Source of the DNA: Septoria linicola
Lineage: Eukaryota > Ascomycota > Dothideomycetes > Mycosphaerellales > Mycosphaerellaceae
Direction: 5' to 3'
DNA length: 64,000 nucleotides
Assembly (NCBI GenBank): GCA_024114885.1
Contig: CP099418.1
Span: 5,332,001 to 5,396,000, forward strand
Position 1 is the stretch's first letter. Every line of letters begins with the position of its first letter. The notes beneath the pieces are model-generated. The model saw only the letters and a list, made by a program, of their open reading frames with translations. It did not search any database and was not told where the DNA came from. Below are positions 23,223 through 33,067 of this stretch, piece by piece. The position numbers were made by a program, and so were the translations under genes.

Positions 23223-23273
23223 GTAAGTCCGCCGACTATAGATACCGACTATATTTCTAACTTATTATCTTAG
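23223..23273 (+). other. Probable intron after H3-like gene 1 of hAT-A
   Basis: A 51-nt intron with donor GTAAGT, branch-like TTCTAAC (23255-23261) and acceptor ATCTTAG. It contains TAGTCGG doublet 8. The same 51-nt intron is at 31504-31554 in hAT-B. Whether it links to a further exon or lies in the 3' end of the transcript is not clear. Confidence 0.7.
23231..23253 (-). repeat. TAGTCGG doublet 8 of hAT-A, inside an intron
   Basis: GCCGACTATA and ACCGACTATA, 8 bp after a GTAAGT donor. hAT-B copy: 31511-31534. Confidence 0.85.
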
Positions 23274-23636
23274 TAGATATATAGCGAGTTCTCCTAGGGA
23301 ATAGAGAGGTCGTTAGTACCTTAGGCTTTAGACCCTAAATTCTAGCCCTATATTAAAACCTTATAATTTCGACCTTACGACTATAACTCTAAACAAATAT
23401 AATATTATTAATATTCTATCGCGTTCTCGCGCGATATAGTACTTCTAGTTAACTACGACTTCTTTAATCGTCTCGTACAAGACGCCGCTATACTTACGCC
23501 TAAATAACGCGCTCTCGCTAATTAAGTATCGCGTTCTCCTACTCTATTAGTATAACTTTAAATAGAGAGAGCTAGCGACTAGCCTTAAGGACAGGCTAAT
23601 AATCTAATTCTTATCGATATATAAGACAGTAATAAT

Positions 23637-23717
23637 AAAGACGCGCCTAAAGAAGATAATAATAAGTACGCGCCTAAAGAGGAGGATAATAAAGACACGC
23701 CTAAAGAGGAGAATAAT
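23637..23717 (+). repeat. 27-bp coding tandem repeat in the H3-like 2 N-terminus (hAT-A)
   Basis: Three in-frame 27-bp units encode KDAPKEDNN, KYAPKEEDN and KDTPKEENN. They lie upstream of the H3 tail and are in frame with it. The hAT-B units are at 31918-31998. Confidence 0.9.
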
Positions 23718-23970
23718 AAGCCTTCTACTATAAATAGGCCTACTACTAGTAGGAAGGGCCTTAGTAGAAAGCGGCCTATTACGTAAAAAGCGCCTCGTAA
23801 GATAGTAACGAAGAAGAAGAGAAGAGCTAGTCTAAAACTTACTATAAAGAAGAAATCCTATATCCTAAAAGTATAGTCGAATACTTAGAATATAGTACGA
23901 GCTAGTAGGCTTTCTAAGAAGGCTCTAGTAGTAAGGAGAGTAAGGAAGCCTTATCGCTATAAGCTAGGTA

Positions 23971-24021
23971 GTAAGTTAAAACGTAGTCGGTAAACGTAAT
24001 CGGTACGCTAATCTACTATAG
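23971..24021 (+). other. Intron 1 of H3-like gene 2 (hAT-A)
   Basis: A 51-nt intron with donor GTAAGT, branch-like GCTAATC and acceptor ACTATAG. It contains TAGTCGG doublet 9 (23982-24007). Splicing restores the H3 alignment from RYKLG to AL-stop-EIR without changing frame. hAT-B: 32252-32302, same length. Confidence 0.85.
23982..24007 (+). repeat. TAGTCGG doublet 9 of hAT-A, inside an intron
   Basis: CGTAGTCGGTAAA is followed by CGTAATCGGTA; the second unit has one RIP change. hAT-B (32264-32287) keeps CGTAGTCGGTA there but has a change in its first unit. Confidence 0.85.
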
Positions 24022-24204
24022 TTTTAGCCCTATAGGAGATTCGGATATTTTAGAGGACTAGAGATCTACTTATTAGTAAGCTTCTCTTCTAGCGACTAGT
24101 AAAAGAGGTCGCCTATAGCTTTAAGTAGGATCTACGCTTTTAGGCTACTATACTAGAAGCGTTATAAGAGGTAGTAGAGCTCTATTTAATAAAGGTTTTT
24201 AAGA

Positions 24205-24254
24205 GTATATATCCTTCTATATTACTATTTAGTAGCTTATACTAACTTGTATAG
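24205..24254 (+). other. Intron 2 of H3-like gene 2 (hAT-A)
   Basis: A 50-nt intron with donor GTATAT, perfect branch site TACTAAC (24240-24246) and acceptor TTGTATAG. It joins KVFK to TNLYAI, exactly the H3 order LFEDTNLCAI. It has no TAGTCGG motif. hAT-B: 32486-32535. Confidence 0.88.
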
Positions 24255-24373
24255 GTACTAACCTCTACGCTATCTATATAAAACGAGTTATAATCTAGTA
24301 GAAGGATATATAGCTCGTTCGGAAAATACTTAGTATATAGGGCGTTACAGATAATAAGGGTTATTTAAAGTAG

Positions 24374-24786
24374 TATAGTACTACGTGTTATATTCGGCGT
24401 AAGGAATAGCGTTTAGGCTACTTCGAGATACTCGGCTACGTAGTAGAAGCGCGGTATCAAATTATATTATAACTATAGCGAACGATATAAGATTACTTTC
24501 TACTTTTATACTATAAAACCTTCGTTTCCTCTTATCCTTATAGTCGGCATATATAGTCGGCGCCTATCGTCCTTTTTATATACTTAGATACTTAAAATAC
24601 GTAGATTTTAGTACACCTATACCTATACTCCTATAGGTACCTACGTAGGGATACGCTCTAACCTATATTTTCTAGTTATAGGTACTACCTATTAAGCTTT
24701 AGTAGGTTACCCCTCTAACCTATATCGATTACTAAGAATATAGGTTTAGACCTAACCCTACCTATACTAACCTATTCCGACGTCTA
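24374..24786. other. 3' flank and right terminal region of hAT-A
   Basis: No gene is recognised. It holds TAGTCGG doublet 10 (24541-24563; hAT-B 32821-32844) and repeated CCTATACC/ACCTATA sequence approaching the right terminal inverted repeat (24770-24786). Confidence 0.6.
24541..24563 (+). repeat. TAGTCGG doublet 10 of hAT-A
   Basis: TAGTCGGCA and TAGTCGGCG, separated by TATA, near the right end of the element. No intron borders are seen. Confidence 0.85.
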
Positions 24787-24811
24787 CTTATTAGTAAGAA
24801 GATAGAGGTAG
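24787..24811 (+). other. 25-bp island of Gypsy-2 RT between the two hAT elements
   Basis: The island equals the Gypsy-1 sequence starting CTTATTAGTAAGAAG (near 6200). Its first eight bases are the right TSD of hAT-A and its last eight (AGAGGTAG, 24804-24811) the left TSD of hAT-B. Confidence 0.95.
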
Positions 24812-24900
24812 TAGACGTCGGAATAGGTAGGCCGAAACGGGTTAGTATATAGGTTAGGCTAGGTCTTAGCCTACCTATAGAAGATAGTAATAGGTATAGT

Positions 24901-27900
24901 ACAAATACCTACTCTATACTTAGATAGGTTAGGCGAACAAAAAATAGGTATAATATAGGTTTTAAGTATAACTACGAAGAAGAATTATTCTAGCTAGTAT
25001 CGACTATAAAAGGAAGTATATAATAGAGTAGTAAAGATAGAGAGAGGGATAATAGTAATAAGCGGAACGGATAGGCTAATCTAACGTCGACTTGAGTTTA
25101 TAATATATATAGTCGGTAGACGTAGTCGGTAGCTACGTTCTAGCTCTTAAAGCTTCTCTATAGAGCGTATTACGCTTTCGCGTACTTCGACGCTATAATT
25201 TATCTACCTTTGTAACCCCTTTATTATCGCTAATACTATTAAACTTTAAAAGGGCCTTGATTTCATTTTCAACCTCCTTATTCTACTCCTCGACTACCTC
25301 TATCTAATTACGAGTAAGTTCTAAATTAGGACAAAGAGTAGATACTTCTATAGTAAGTGCTACTCTTATATTATACTTATAATCGCGATATCGATATCGT
25401 AATAGTATAATATACGTAAAGGTATCTAGATTATATGTCCGATTATAGTAGTTCTAATAACGTATAATACTAAAATCTCGTTCGTATCTAGTACCTACTA
25501 CTAGAATATATAGAATATCCTAGGCTATTTTCGATATAGTAGGGAATATATTAGTAAGAGCTAGCTATATATCTATAGGATCTATTCCTTCTATATATAA
25601 GAAGTCTACTTTCCGATAGCGCTCTAGTTCGTTATTAGGCTCGACTAAGGAGACTACGTCTAGTACTAGTTAAGCTTTATTATCGTCGCTATCGATCTCT
25701 ATAGCGAAGGAGGTTAAGAAGCTTTATATACCTCGAGGCTACCGTTTCGAAGCTTATATAGTACTAGATAAAGCTTTATAATACTTTAACTACTCTACGC
25801 GTAATTTGCTCTAGTAGAGATCTTCTAAACTATCGTTATCGAAAGCGCCTCGCTTCTAGAATATACTCTTAATCGTAGAGCATAGTAGTACTACTATACC
25901 GTAGTAGTTCCTAAACCGTTACTAGGTCCGTTAGTAATATTAAAAGAGCTTAGTATACGCTTTGTCTAGTGCCTTATAGAGTAAGACCTTCTAAGCCTCT
26001 TTCTTATACTTGAGTTTCTTATCTACTTTGTCTAGAATATCGAAAAGAGAATTATAGTAGCTAAGGACTAGATAGAGGCTAGGGCCTTTTATCGTACCGA
26101 CGTAGGTAGTAGCCTAAGCGAAGGGTATAGTTAGAGACGTAAGGTATTCTAACCGTTACTAGTCGGTATTAGATAGTACAAGTGTCGGTAGCGACTAACG
26201 CTTAATAAATTTATCGATAAAGTCGCGTAGTCGACTAAAGCGAGATAGTATTATCGTAGTCGAGCTCTAACGAGTCCTTACGTCTTATATTACTCGTAGT
26301 AGTCTCGTTATAGGATACTTTTACTAGCGTACGTAAGCCTTCGGATAGGGATATAGATTCTTTAGACGCTTCTTTTAGAGATCTATAAAGCTCTCGAAAC
26401 GCTAAGAACTAGAGTTTACCTATACTATAAACCTATAGACCTAGGACGATTAATAAGCGCCGACTATACTTACCGACTACGATCGTCGACTATAACTACG
26501 ATATATCTTAAATAAAAGTTTAGGTAGTCCTTTAAGAGAAGCTACTATATTAGTCTTTTAAAACCTTTCTAGAGCTCGTTAATCTTTCTTATCGTCCTAA
26601 AACTCTTATAGATCGTTAATTAGTATTATTTATAGTTATATAAAAAAGGCCTTTATAGTAAGCTATATTACGTAGGTAAAACATAGAAACCGTTCTAGAA
26701 TCGTAGCTAGCGTAGTAGGCTTAATAGCCTTAATATTAGAGAAGAGATTTACCTTGTCTAGTTAAACATCTAGTACTACCGGCTCTACGAGCTCTTCGAT
26801 CGAAATAGAAGGCTTTACGATTTTCACGCTATACTCTATTAAGTAAAGGCCGATAGCCTTAATACTAGCTTACGTTAGTACTAATCGAATAGATACTAGT
26901 AAGACGTATATAGACCTATAGAGTATACTATTGTTTCTAGCGTTATTGTATATAAGAGCGATTAGTCGGTCTCTAAGGCTAAACCTTTATAATATATTAA
27001 AGAGTAATTTCGAAAGTCGCTCTCTAGTATATCTACTAGTAACGTAGGGAAAGTCTAATATCGCCTTATACTATACCTATTTAGTATCGATCTAGTAGGC
27101 ACGGATAGTAAGGAATAAAGCTTTTATACTGCTAGACTACTAGCTGTCGACTACGATAGTAACCTTAGAGGTTCTAGCTAGTATAGCCTTTAGATCTTCC
27201 TTAGACCTCTCTTAGACCTTTCGAAGAAGAGCCTTAATCGTCTTACTAGAGCGGAAAGGTATTTCGAGACTAGGGTTAAGGTATATATATATATAGTAGA
27301 CTATAGGATTCTCGAAGAAATTAAGTAGTAGGCTATGTACTACGATTATTTACGTAGATACTATAGGGAAGTTATTAATACTTAGGTCTAGGTCGCCGAG
27401 GTAACCCTTACGATTTCGAGCCTAACTATATAAGCTTAATAACGTAGTCGGCAAACGTAGTTAGTAGGAACTTATATAATAGTCTTTATACTACTAGATA
27501 TACTCTAGTAGTATCTCCTTTCTCTTAAATACCTATACGTACTCCTTAGTTCGAAGGTGAGAACTAAGACTACTTATACTAATACGGAGGCCTAGATAGG
27601 CTAAAGAGGTCTTGTAACCTCGATAGACTACTTTTAGTAAGGTATCCTCGATATTAATCCTCTAGTCGAAAAACTTCTAGACCTAGGAGGAATAGGTACT
27701 CTCCTATTTAATAGGTATAGTCTTTTATATCCTAAACTTATACTTATAGCGACCTTATACCTCCTACTATCGTCGTATATACTAGTCTCTAAAGTCTGTT
27801 TTATACTCTTTCTACTATAGATATACCCTGTTTACTTAAGTCTAGTCTAGAGAAGACATAGGTATATTAATTAGAATTTTAGAGATAGTAGGTAGTCTAC

Positions 27901-29740
27901 TAGAGCTCCGCTCTAATACTATATATTATAGCGTAGAGGGTACTATCGGACTAGATTCGAATTATAAAGAGTCTCTAAAAACGCTATCTTAATATCGTTG
28001 TCTTAGTCGAGTACTAGACCTAAGTCCTCTAGTAGCTAGCGATAGATTTCGCTATAAAGGTAGCGTATTTATAGGTAGTAGTATTGAAACTAGAAGAGTT
28101 AAAGAAGATAAAGGCAGACTGAATTACAAAAGTAAGAAAGAGGGAAGCCCTAGACTATCTATAAAACACGCTATAACTTTACTCTAGTATAACGTCCGCG
28201 GTAGTTCTTACTTATAGAGAAGCCTAAATTATACTAATTAGACACGGTGAAGCCCCTTGTCCGCTAACGATAGACTAGTTAAGAACTCGGTGCTAATCTC
28301 TAGATTAAGTGCGCTAGGATCTATTAGATCCGTAATAATAGACGAAAAGCTAATACTAGCCCGCTCGCTCTTAAATCTAGCTTAAACTAGACTCTCGACT
28401 ATAGCTTCGAGCAAAGTCTCTTCCTTATCAAGTATATATTATTTGTTAAATATACTATAGGTGAGCTTCGCGTTTTATCTCTACTATATAGATATAGTAG
28501 GTATAGAGAATCCGTAGGTATTCTAATCGTAGTTAGTAGGAATTAGCTATCTAAGATACTCGATAAGGATTAAGAAGTAATTAACGAAGGAGGGCTTCTA
28601 GCTAAGAATATTACGTAGTATAGCCCGGTGTTCTGTCTAAAAGATATCGTAGAGTATAGGTAAAACGCTATTAGTAATATACGACTATAGTTAATTAGTA
28701 TATAGTCGGTAAATATAGTTAGCGCTTAAGACAGCTAGTAGACATATCTTGACTTAGGCTTCTAGTACTAATGTCTAAAGTAAGACAGCTAGACCTCGAA
28801 GCCGCGGTATCGTAAAAGGGGAGCTCTATATTATATTAGTAGATAGGAGTTTCTAATAGATAGGAAGACTTACGCTATCGCTATATACTTATATAGCTAT
28901 AAGTTTGTCTAGCGCCTTAATCTTAGACTAGAACTCGCCGATTGCCTTATACTAGTATTAATAAGTCGCTCTACTATAGTTAGTAGAGCCTAGCGTACTA
29001 GTAGACAGCTTAATAGCGTACTTAGCCTAAATGTCCTCCTCTTAAGACAAGCTTAGTAGGTTGTCGATAACAACGTTTATAGAGTTTCCCTTTAACTTAG
29101 AAGAATCTAATAGTACCTAAACCTATATACTATTATCTTCCTTTTCGAATTCTTCTAATATACTCTCTTTTCTCTTAATCTCCCTATATAGAAGGTAGAG
29201 CTCGATATACTAACCTTCTTTATCTTCCTAAACGAGGTCTTTAGGAGATTTCTTTTCCTCTACCTTCTTAAGAGCCTTCCTCTCCCTATATAATATTAGC
29301 GCCGACTATATACGCCGACTACGTTTGCCGACTATATATGTAATAGTATAATAGAGACTTACCGTTGTTTAGTAAAGCTTGCCTTATAGACTAGTTTCTA
29401 TTAATTAATATACGTCTTCTACGCGTCCTTATCGAGGCTATCCTACCCTAGTAGTATAGCTATTTACTTTATCTTAAAACGACTAAAAGCTTAATTCTTT
29501 ACTTTACGTTTTCGGTCTACTTTAGCTCTATCTTCGTCTATAGCTTAAGTACGTACGTAGTCGCGTAGTATATTTAGATTGATCGAGTAGTCTTTAATAT
29601 CCTTTCTTATCGTAGTAAGTCTTACGCGTTTCGCCTCGAGTTTAGGAAGAGACTCTACCTTACGCTTCTAATATACTATTTCTAGGACAATTAGTATTAA
29701 AAGTGTCGCGTTCGATAGCTATAACGGTTACCTACTAAAT
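24901..29740 (-). pseudogene. hAT transposase gene of hAT-B, RIP-inactivated
   Basis: This is the counterpart of 16620-21460 without the LTR interruption, so catalytic and dimerisation segments are contiguous. The YERDFS block lies at about 25472-25490. The DNARNN block at 26930-26947 reads NNARNN, the first Asp codon being converted from GAT to AAT. The intron equivalent to 20997-21073 is at 29286-29362. Confidence 0.86.
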
Positions 29741-31022
29741 AGTAGTAGAATTAGGTAGGTTAGACAAGCGATAGTAATATACGACGAATTTAGTTATAAG
29801 TATAGGTAGTTAGAAAGCGAGGTTTAGAATTTGTAGGAAGTAGGGAAATCTAGGATCTAAGAGCTAACTAAGTAGGAGTAACGTTAAGGTAGGTCGCCCC
29901 TAGATACTTTAATATAGCTTTTTAGATAATATTAGTTGTCGGCATATGTAGTCGGCACTTTACTATTAGATCATATCTTAGTATAGGCTAATATATCTAC
30001 TAAGTCCGCCTATCCTAGGTCTCTATAGTATATCTACTAGATAGAAGAAAGATTACTTTAAAAAGAGAGGTATAGGCTAATTATATAAGACTAATAGTAG
30101 ATTATAGAGACCTAGCTTAAAGAGCTTTTATTCTAAAAAGGATATCTTAACTTCTTAAGAAGTACTTACTTATTTATACTTACCTTTTCTACTATATATA
30201 ACCTTATATATTAGCTAGAGATATTATAATTTTAGCTATTATATTAAGAACTATCCTATCGATCTATAGACTAGGTTTAAAACTCTTTAAGCTACTTAAT
30301 AAGTTAATAGGCTTAATAGATTACTAAAATAGTATAAATCCTAAGAATCCTATAGTATATATTAATAGAATAAATATTTAGTTTTAAGATATTTTAAGGC
30401 CTAATAACGAGATACTACTATTAAGTCTATTATAGAGAAAGTTTTTCTTTAGATTTAGAAGATTCTACTAATCTTTTAGAACTAGCCTTTTTAATTAGTC
30501 TTAGAAAAGAGAGAGAGTATTACTACTTTATATTTATATATTTCATACTATCTAGTATATATAGTAAAAATATTCTCTTCTCTAGTATTATAGATAATTT
30601 ATTATTAATAGAATAGGCCTTAGTTTAGTATAACTTAGAACTAATAGCTTATTTTGTATTATTCTATACTAATATCTAATTATATAGATCTAGTAAACTA
30701 ACATCGACTATAACTATCCTCTAGTTCTACGCTTCTAGAATTAATCAAGATAAGATTTATAGTCGGTAATCGTAGTCGGTAATAGTTTTCCTAGTATAGT
30801 ACTTTCCTATTTAGGTATAGACGTAGGATCTAGTAAGTTTCTTAGTATCTCTTTAGACTCGAGGTTCTATAGCTTATAGCGTCTTAGCAAGTTTTAGTAT
30901 CTTTCTAACTACCTACTTCTTCTTTCTTTACTTCTTTCCTCCTATCTCTACCCTTTCCTTTATTTCTTATACCGTTCTTCGATTACGACGCTCTATATAG
31001 GAGCGATAATCAAGTATCGATC

Positions 31023-31503
31023 CCTTTAAGCCCTCCTTAGCGTTTACGATCGTATAGTCTACTAAAAGCAGCTATTCTAGAGAGCACTACTTAGAAGCCT
31101 ATTAAGCCTCGGAAGAAGGTTATTATAGTAAAAACGAACACTCGTCGGAAGCGTATACCTCGTAATAGTAGGTAGAAACGTCGTATCCTTAAGTTAGACA
31201 CTATTACGCTTCGTTAGATCAAGAAATTATAGAGTATAATAGAACTATATATCTAACGCCTCCTATTCTAGTAGCTTGTCTACGAGATCGTTCTTACTTT
31301 TAGTAGTAGGCTACGCTATCAATTAGCGGCCTTAGAATGCCTCTAAGAGGCAGCTAAAGCGTTCCTTACTACTAAATTTAAGATATCTAATCTCCTAGCT
31401 ATCTATATAAAGCAGGTTATACTATAGGCTAAGGATCTATAGCTATACCGTCGTATTCGTATAAGGTTTACTAGCTAGGACGGTAGTATAGTTTAGTAGA
31501 AGC
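31023..31503 (+). pseudogene. Histone H3-like protein 1 of hAT-B, RIP-damaged
   Basis: The counterpart of 22742-23222. It retains CAA at 31320-31322 where hAT-A has TAA, giving RYQLAALECL and confirming that the hAT-A stop is a RIP product of a Gln codon. It also keeps ECL-stop-EAA where hAT-A reads EYL-stop-EV. The aligned H3 fold spans about 31197-31463. The GTAAGT donor follows at 31504. Confidence 0.87.
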
Positions 31504-31803
31504 GTAAGTCCGCCGACTATAGATACCGACTATATTTCTAACCTATTATCTTAGTAGATATATAGCGAGTTCCCCTAGGGAATAGAGAGGTCGTTAGTGC
31601 CTTAGGCTTTAGACTCTAAATTCTAGCTCTATACTAAAACCTTATAATTTTAACCTTACGACTATAACTCTAAACAAATATAATATTATTAATATTCTAT
31701 CGCGTTCTCGCGCGATATAGTGCTTCTAATTAACTACGACTTTCTTAATCGTCTCGTATAAGACGCTACTATACTTACGCCTAAACAACGCGCCCTTACT
31801 AAT

Positions 31804-32654
31804 TAAGTATCGCGTTCTCCTACTCTATTAGCGTAACTTTAAATAGAGGGAGCTAGCGACTAGCCTTAAGGACAGGCTAATAATCTAATTCTTATCGATA
31901 TATAAGATAGTAATAATAAAGACGCGCTTAAAGAGGACAATAATAAATACGCGCCTAAAGAGAAGGATAATAAAGACGTACCTAAAGAGGAGAATAATAA
32001 GCCTCCTACTAAAAAGAGGCCTACTACTAGTAGGAAGGGTCTTAGTAGAAAGCGGCCTATTACGTAAAAAACACCTCGTAAGACAGTAACGAAGAAGAAG
32101 AGAAGAGCTAGTCTAAAACTTACTATAAAGAAGAAATCCCGTATCCTAAAAGTATAGTCGAATACTTAGAACGCGGCGCGAGCTAGTAGGCTTTCTAAGA
32201 AGGCTCCGGTAGTAAGGAGAGTAAGGAAGCCTTATCGCTACAAGCTAGGTAGTAAGTCAAAACATAGTCGGTAAACGTAGTCGGTACGCTAATCTACTAT
32301 AGTTTTAGCCCTATAAGAGATTCGGATGTTTTAGAGGACTAGGGATCTACTTATTAGCAAGCTTCCCTTCTAGCGACTAGTAAGAGAGGTCGCCTACGGC
32401 TTTAAGTAGAATCTACGCTTTTAGGCTACTATACTAGAAGCGTTATAAGAGGTAGTAGAGCTCTATTTAACGAAGGTTTTTAAGAGTATATATCCTTCTA
32501 TATTACTATTTAGTAGCTTATACTAACTTGTATAGATACTAACCTCTATACTATCTATATAAAGCGAGTCACGATCTAGTAGAAGGATATATAGCTCGTT
32601 TAGAGAATACTTCGTATATAGGGCGTTACGGATAACAAGGGTTATTTAAAGTAG
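31804..32654 (+). pseudogene. Histone H3-like protein 2 of hAT-B, three exons, RIP-damaged
   Basis: The counterpart of 23523-24373 and the better preserved copy. It reads LPF-stop-RLVREVAYGFK, where hAT-A has LLF and LVKEVA, and KRVTI-stop-stop-KDI-stop-LV, matching canonical H3 LPFQRLVREIA and KRVTIMPKDIQLA. Introns at 32252-32302 (51 nt) and 32486-32535 (50 nt) fall at the same points. Acidic repeats lie at 31918-31998. Combining copies A and B leaves few stops unexplained by CA-to-TA or TG-to-TA changes. Confidence 0.9.
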
Positions 32655-33067
32655 TATAGTACTACGTATTATATTCGGCGTAAGGAATAGCGTTTAGGCT
32701 ACTTCGAGATACCCGGCTACGTAGTAGAAGCGCGGTATCAAATTATATTATAACTATAGCGAACGATATAAGATTACTTTCTACTTTTATACTATAAAAC
32801 CTTCGTTTCCTCTTATCCCTATAGTCGGCATATATAGTCGGCGCCTATCGTCCTTTTTACGTACTTAGATACTTAAAATACGTAGATTTTAGTATACCTA
32901 TACCTATACTCCTATAGGTACCTACGTAGGTATACGCCCTAACCTATATTTTCTAGTTATAAGTACTACCTATTAAGCTTTAGCGGGTTACCCTCCTAAC
33001 CTATATCGATTACTAAGAACATAGGTTTGGACCTAACCCTACCTATACTAACCTATTCCGACGTCTA

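Larger units (their letters stand above)
23523..24373 (+). pseudogene. Histone H3-like protein 2 of hAT-A, three exons, RIP-damaged
   Basis: Exon 1 (to 23970) has three 9-codon acidic repeats (23637-23717), then a tail with IT-stop-KAPRK (H3 GKAPRK) and RKPYRYKLG (H3 KKPHRYRPG; CCA to CTA explains P to L). A 51-nt intron falls inside the H3 GTVALRE segment. Exon 2 (24022-24204) gives AL-stop-EIR, RTRDLLISKL, LF-stop-RLVKEVA, DLRF-stop-ATILEAL-stop-EV and KVFK. A 50-nt intron with perfect TACTAAC follows. Exon 3 (from 24255) gives TNLYAIYIKRVII, KDI-stop-LVRKIL. The reading resumes in register at each splice. It is closer to canonical H3 than protein 1 and has no CENP-A loop extension. The start and the stop (TAG 24371-24373, possibly a RIP-converted CAG) are uncertain. 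Confidence 0.9.
16240..24786 (-). mobile_element. hAT-A: hAT transposon carrying two histone H3-like genes
   Basis: Terminal inverted repeats TAGACGTCGGAATAGGT lie at both ends (start 16240, reverse complement ending 24786). The 8-bp TSD CTTATTAG is at 16232-16239 and 24787-24794. Length is 8,547 bp including a 278-bp solo LTR and its 5-bp duplication, or 8,264 bp without them. The minus-strand half encodes a hAT transposase and the plus-strand half two H3-like proteins, transcribed divergently from about 21470-22700. TSD length and transposase motifs agree on the hAT superfamily. Strand is given for the transposase. The element is RIP-saturated and dead. Confidence 0.93.
24812..33067 (-). 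mobile_element. hAT-B: second copy of the same hAT transposon
   Basis: Length is 8,256 bp. Terminal inverted repeats TAGACGTCGGAATAGGT start at 24812 and their complement ends at 33067. The TSD AGAGGTAG is at 24804-24811 and 33068-33075. It is co-linear with hAT-A apart from the solo LTR. The differences I see are mainly C/T and G/A transitions. It lies in the same orientation as hAT-A. Confidence 0.94.

Noticed and set aside
23523..24373. Calling the H3-like proteins CENP-A (centromeric H3)
   Set aside because: Loop 1 has the length of canonical H3 in both proteins, without the usual CENP-A insertion. Divergent tails alone do not justify the name.
16240..24786. Assignment of the 8.3-kb DNA transposon to KDZ, MULE or P superfamilies because of its size and 8-bp TSD
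   Set aside because: The transposase reading shows hAT blocks (DGW region, DNARNN, TRWSS, YERDFS dimerisation segment), which fit hAT and not the others.
16240..33067. Tandem duplication of one transposon by unequal crossing-over
   Set aside because: Each copy has its own complete terminal inverted repeats and a different perfect 8-bp TSD, which requires two separate insertions.
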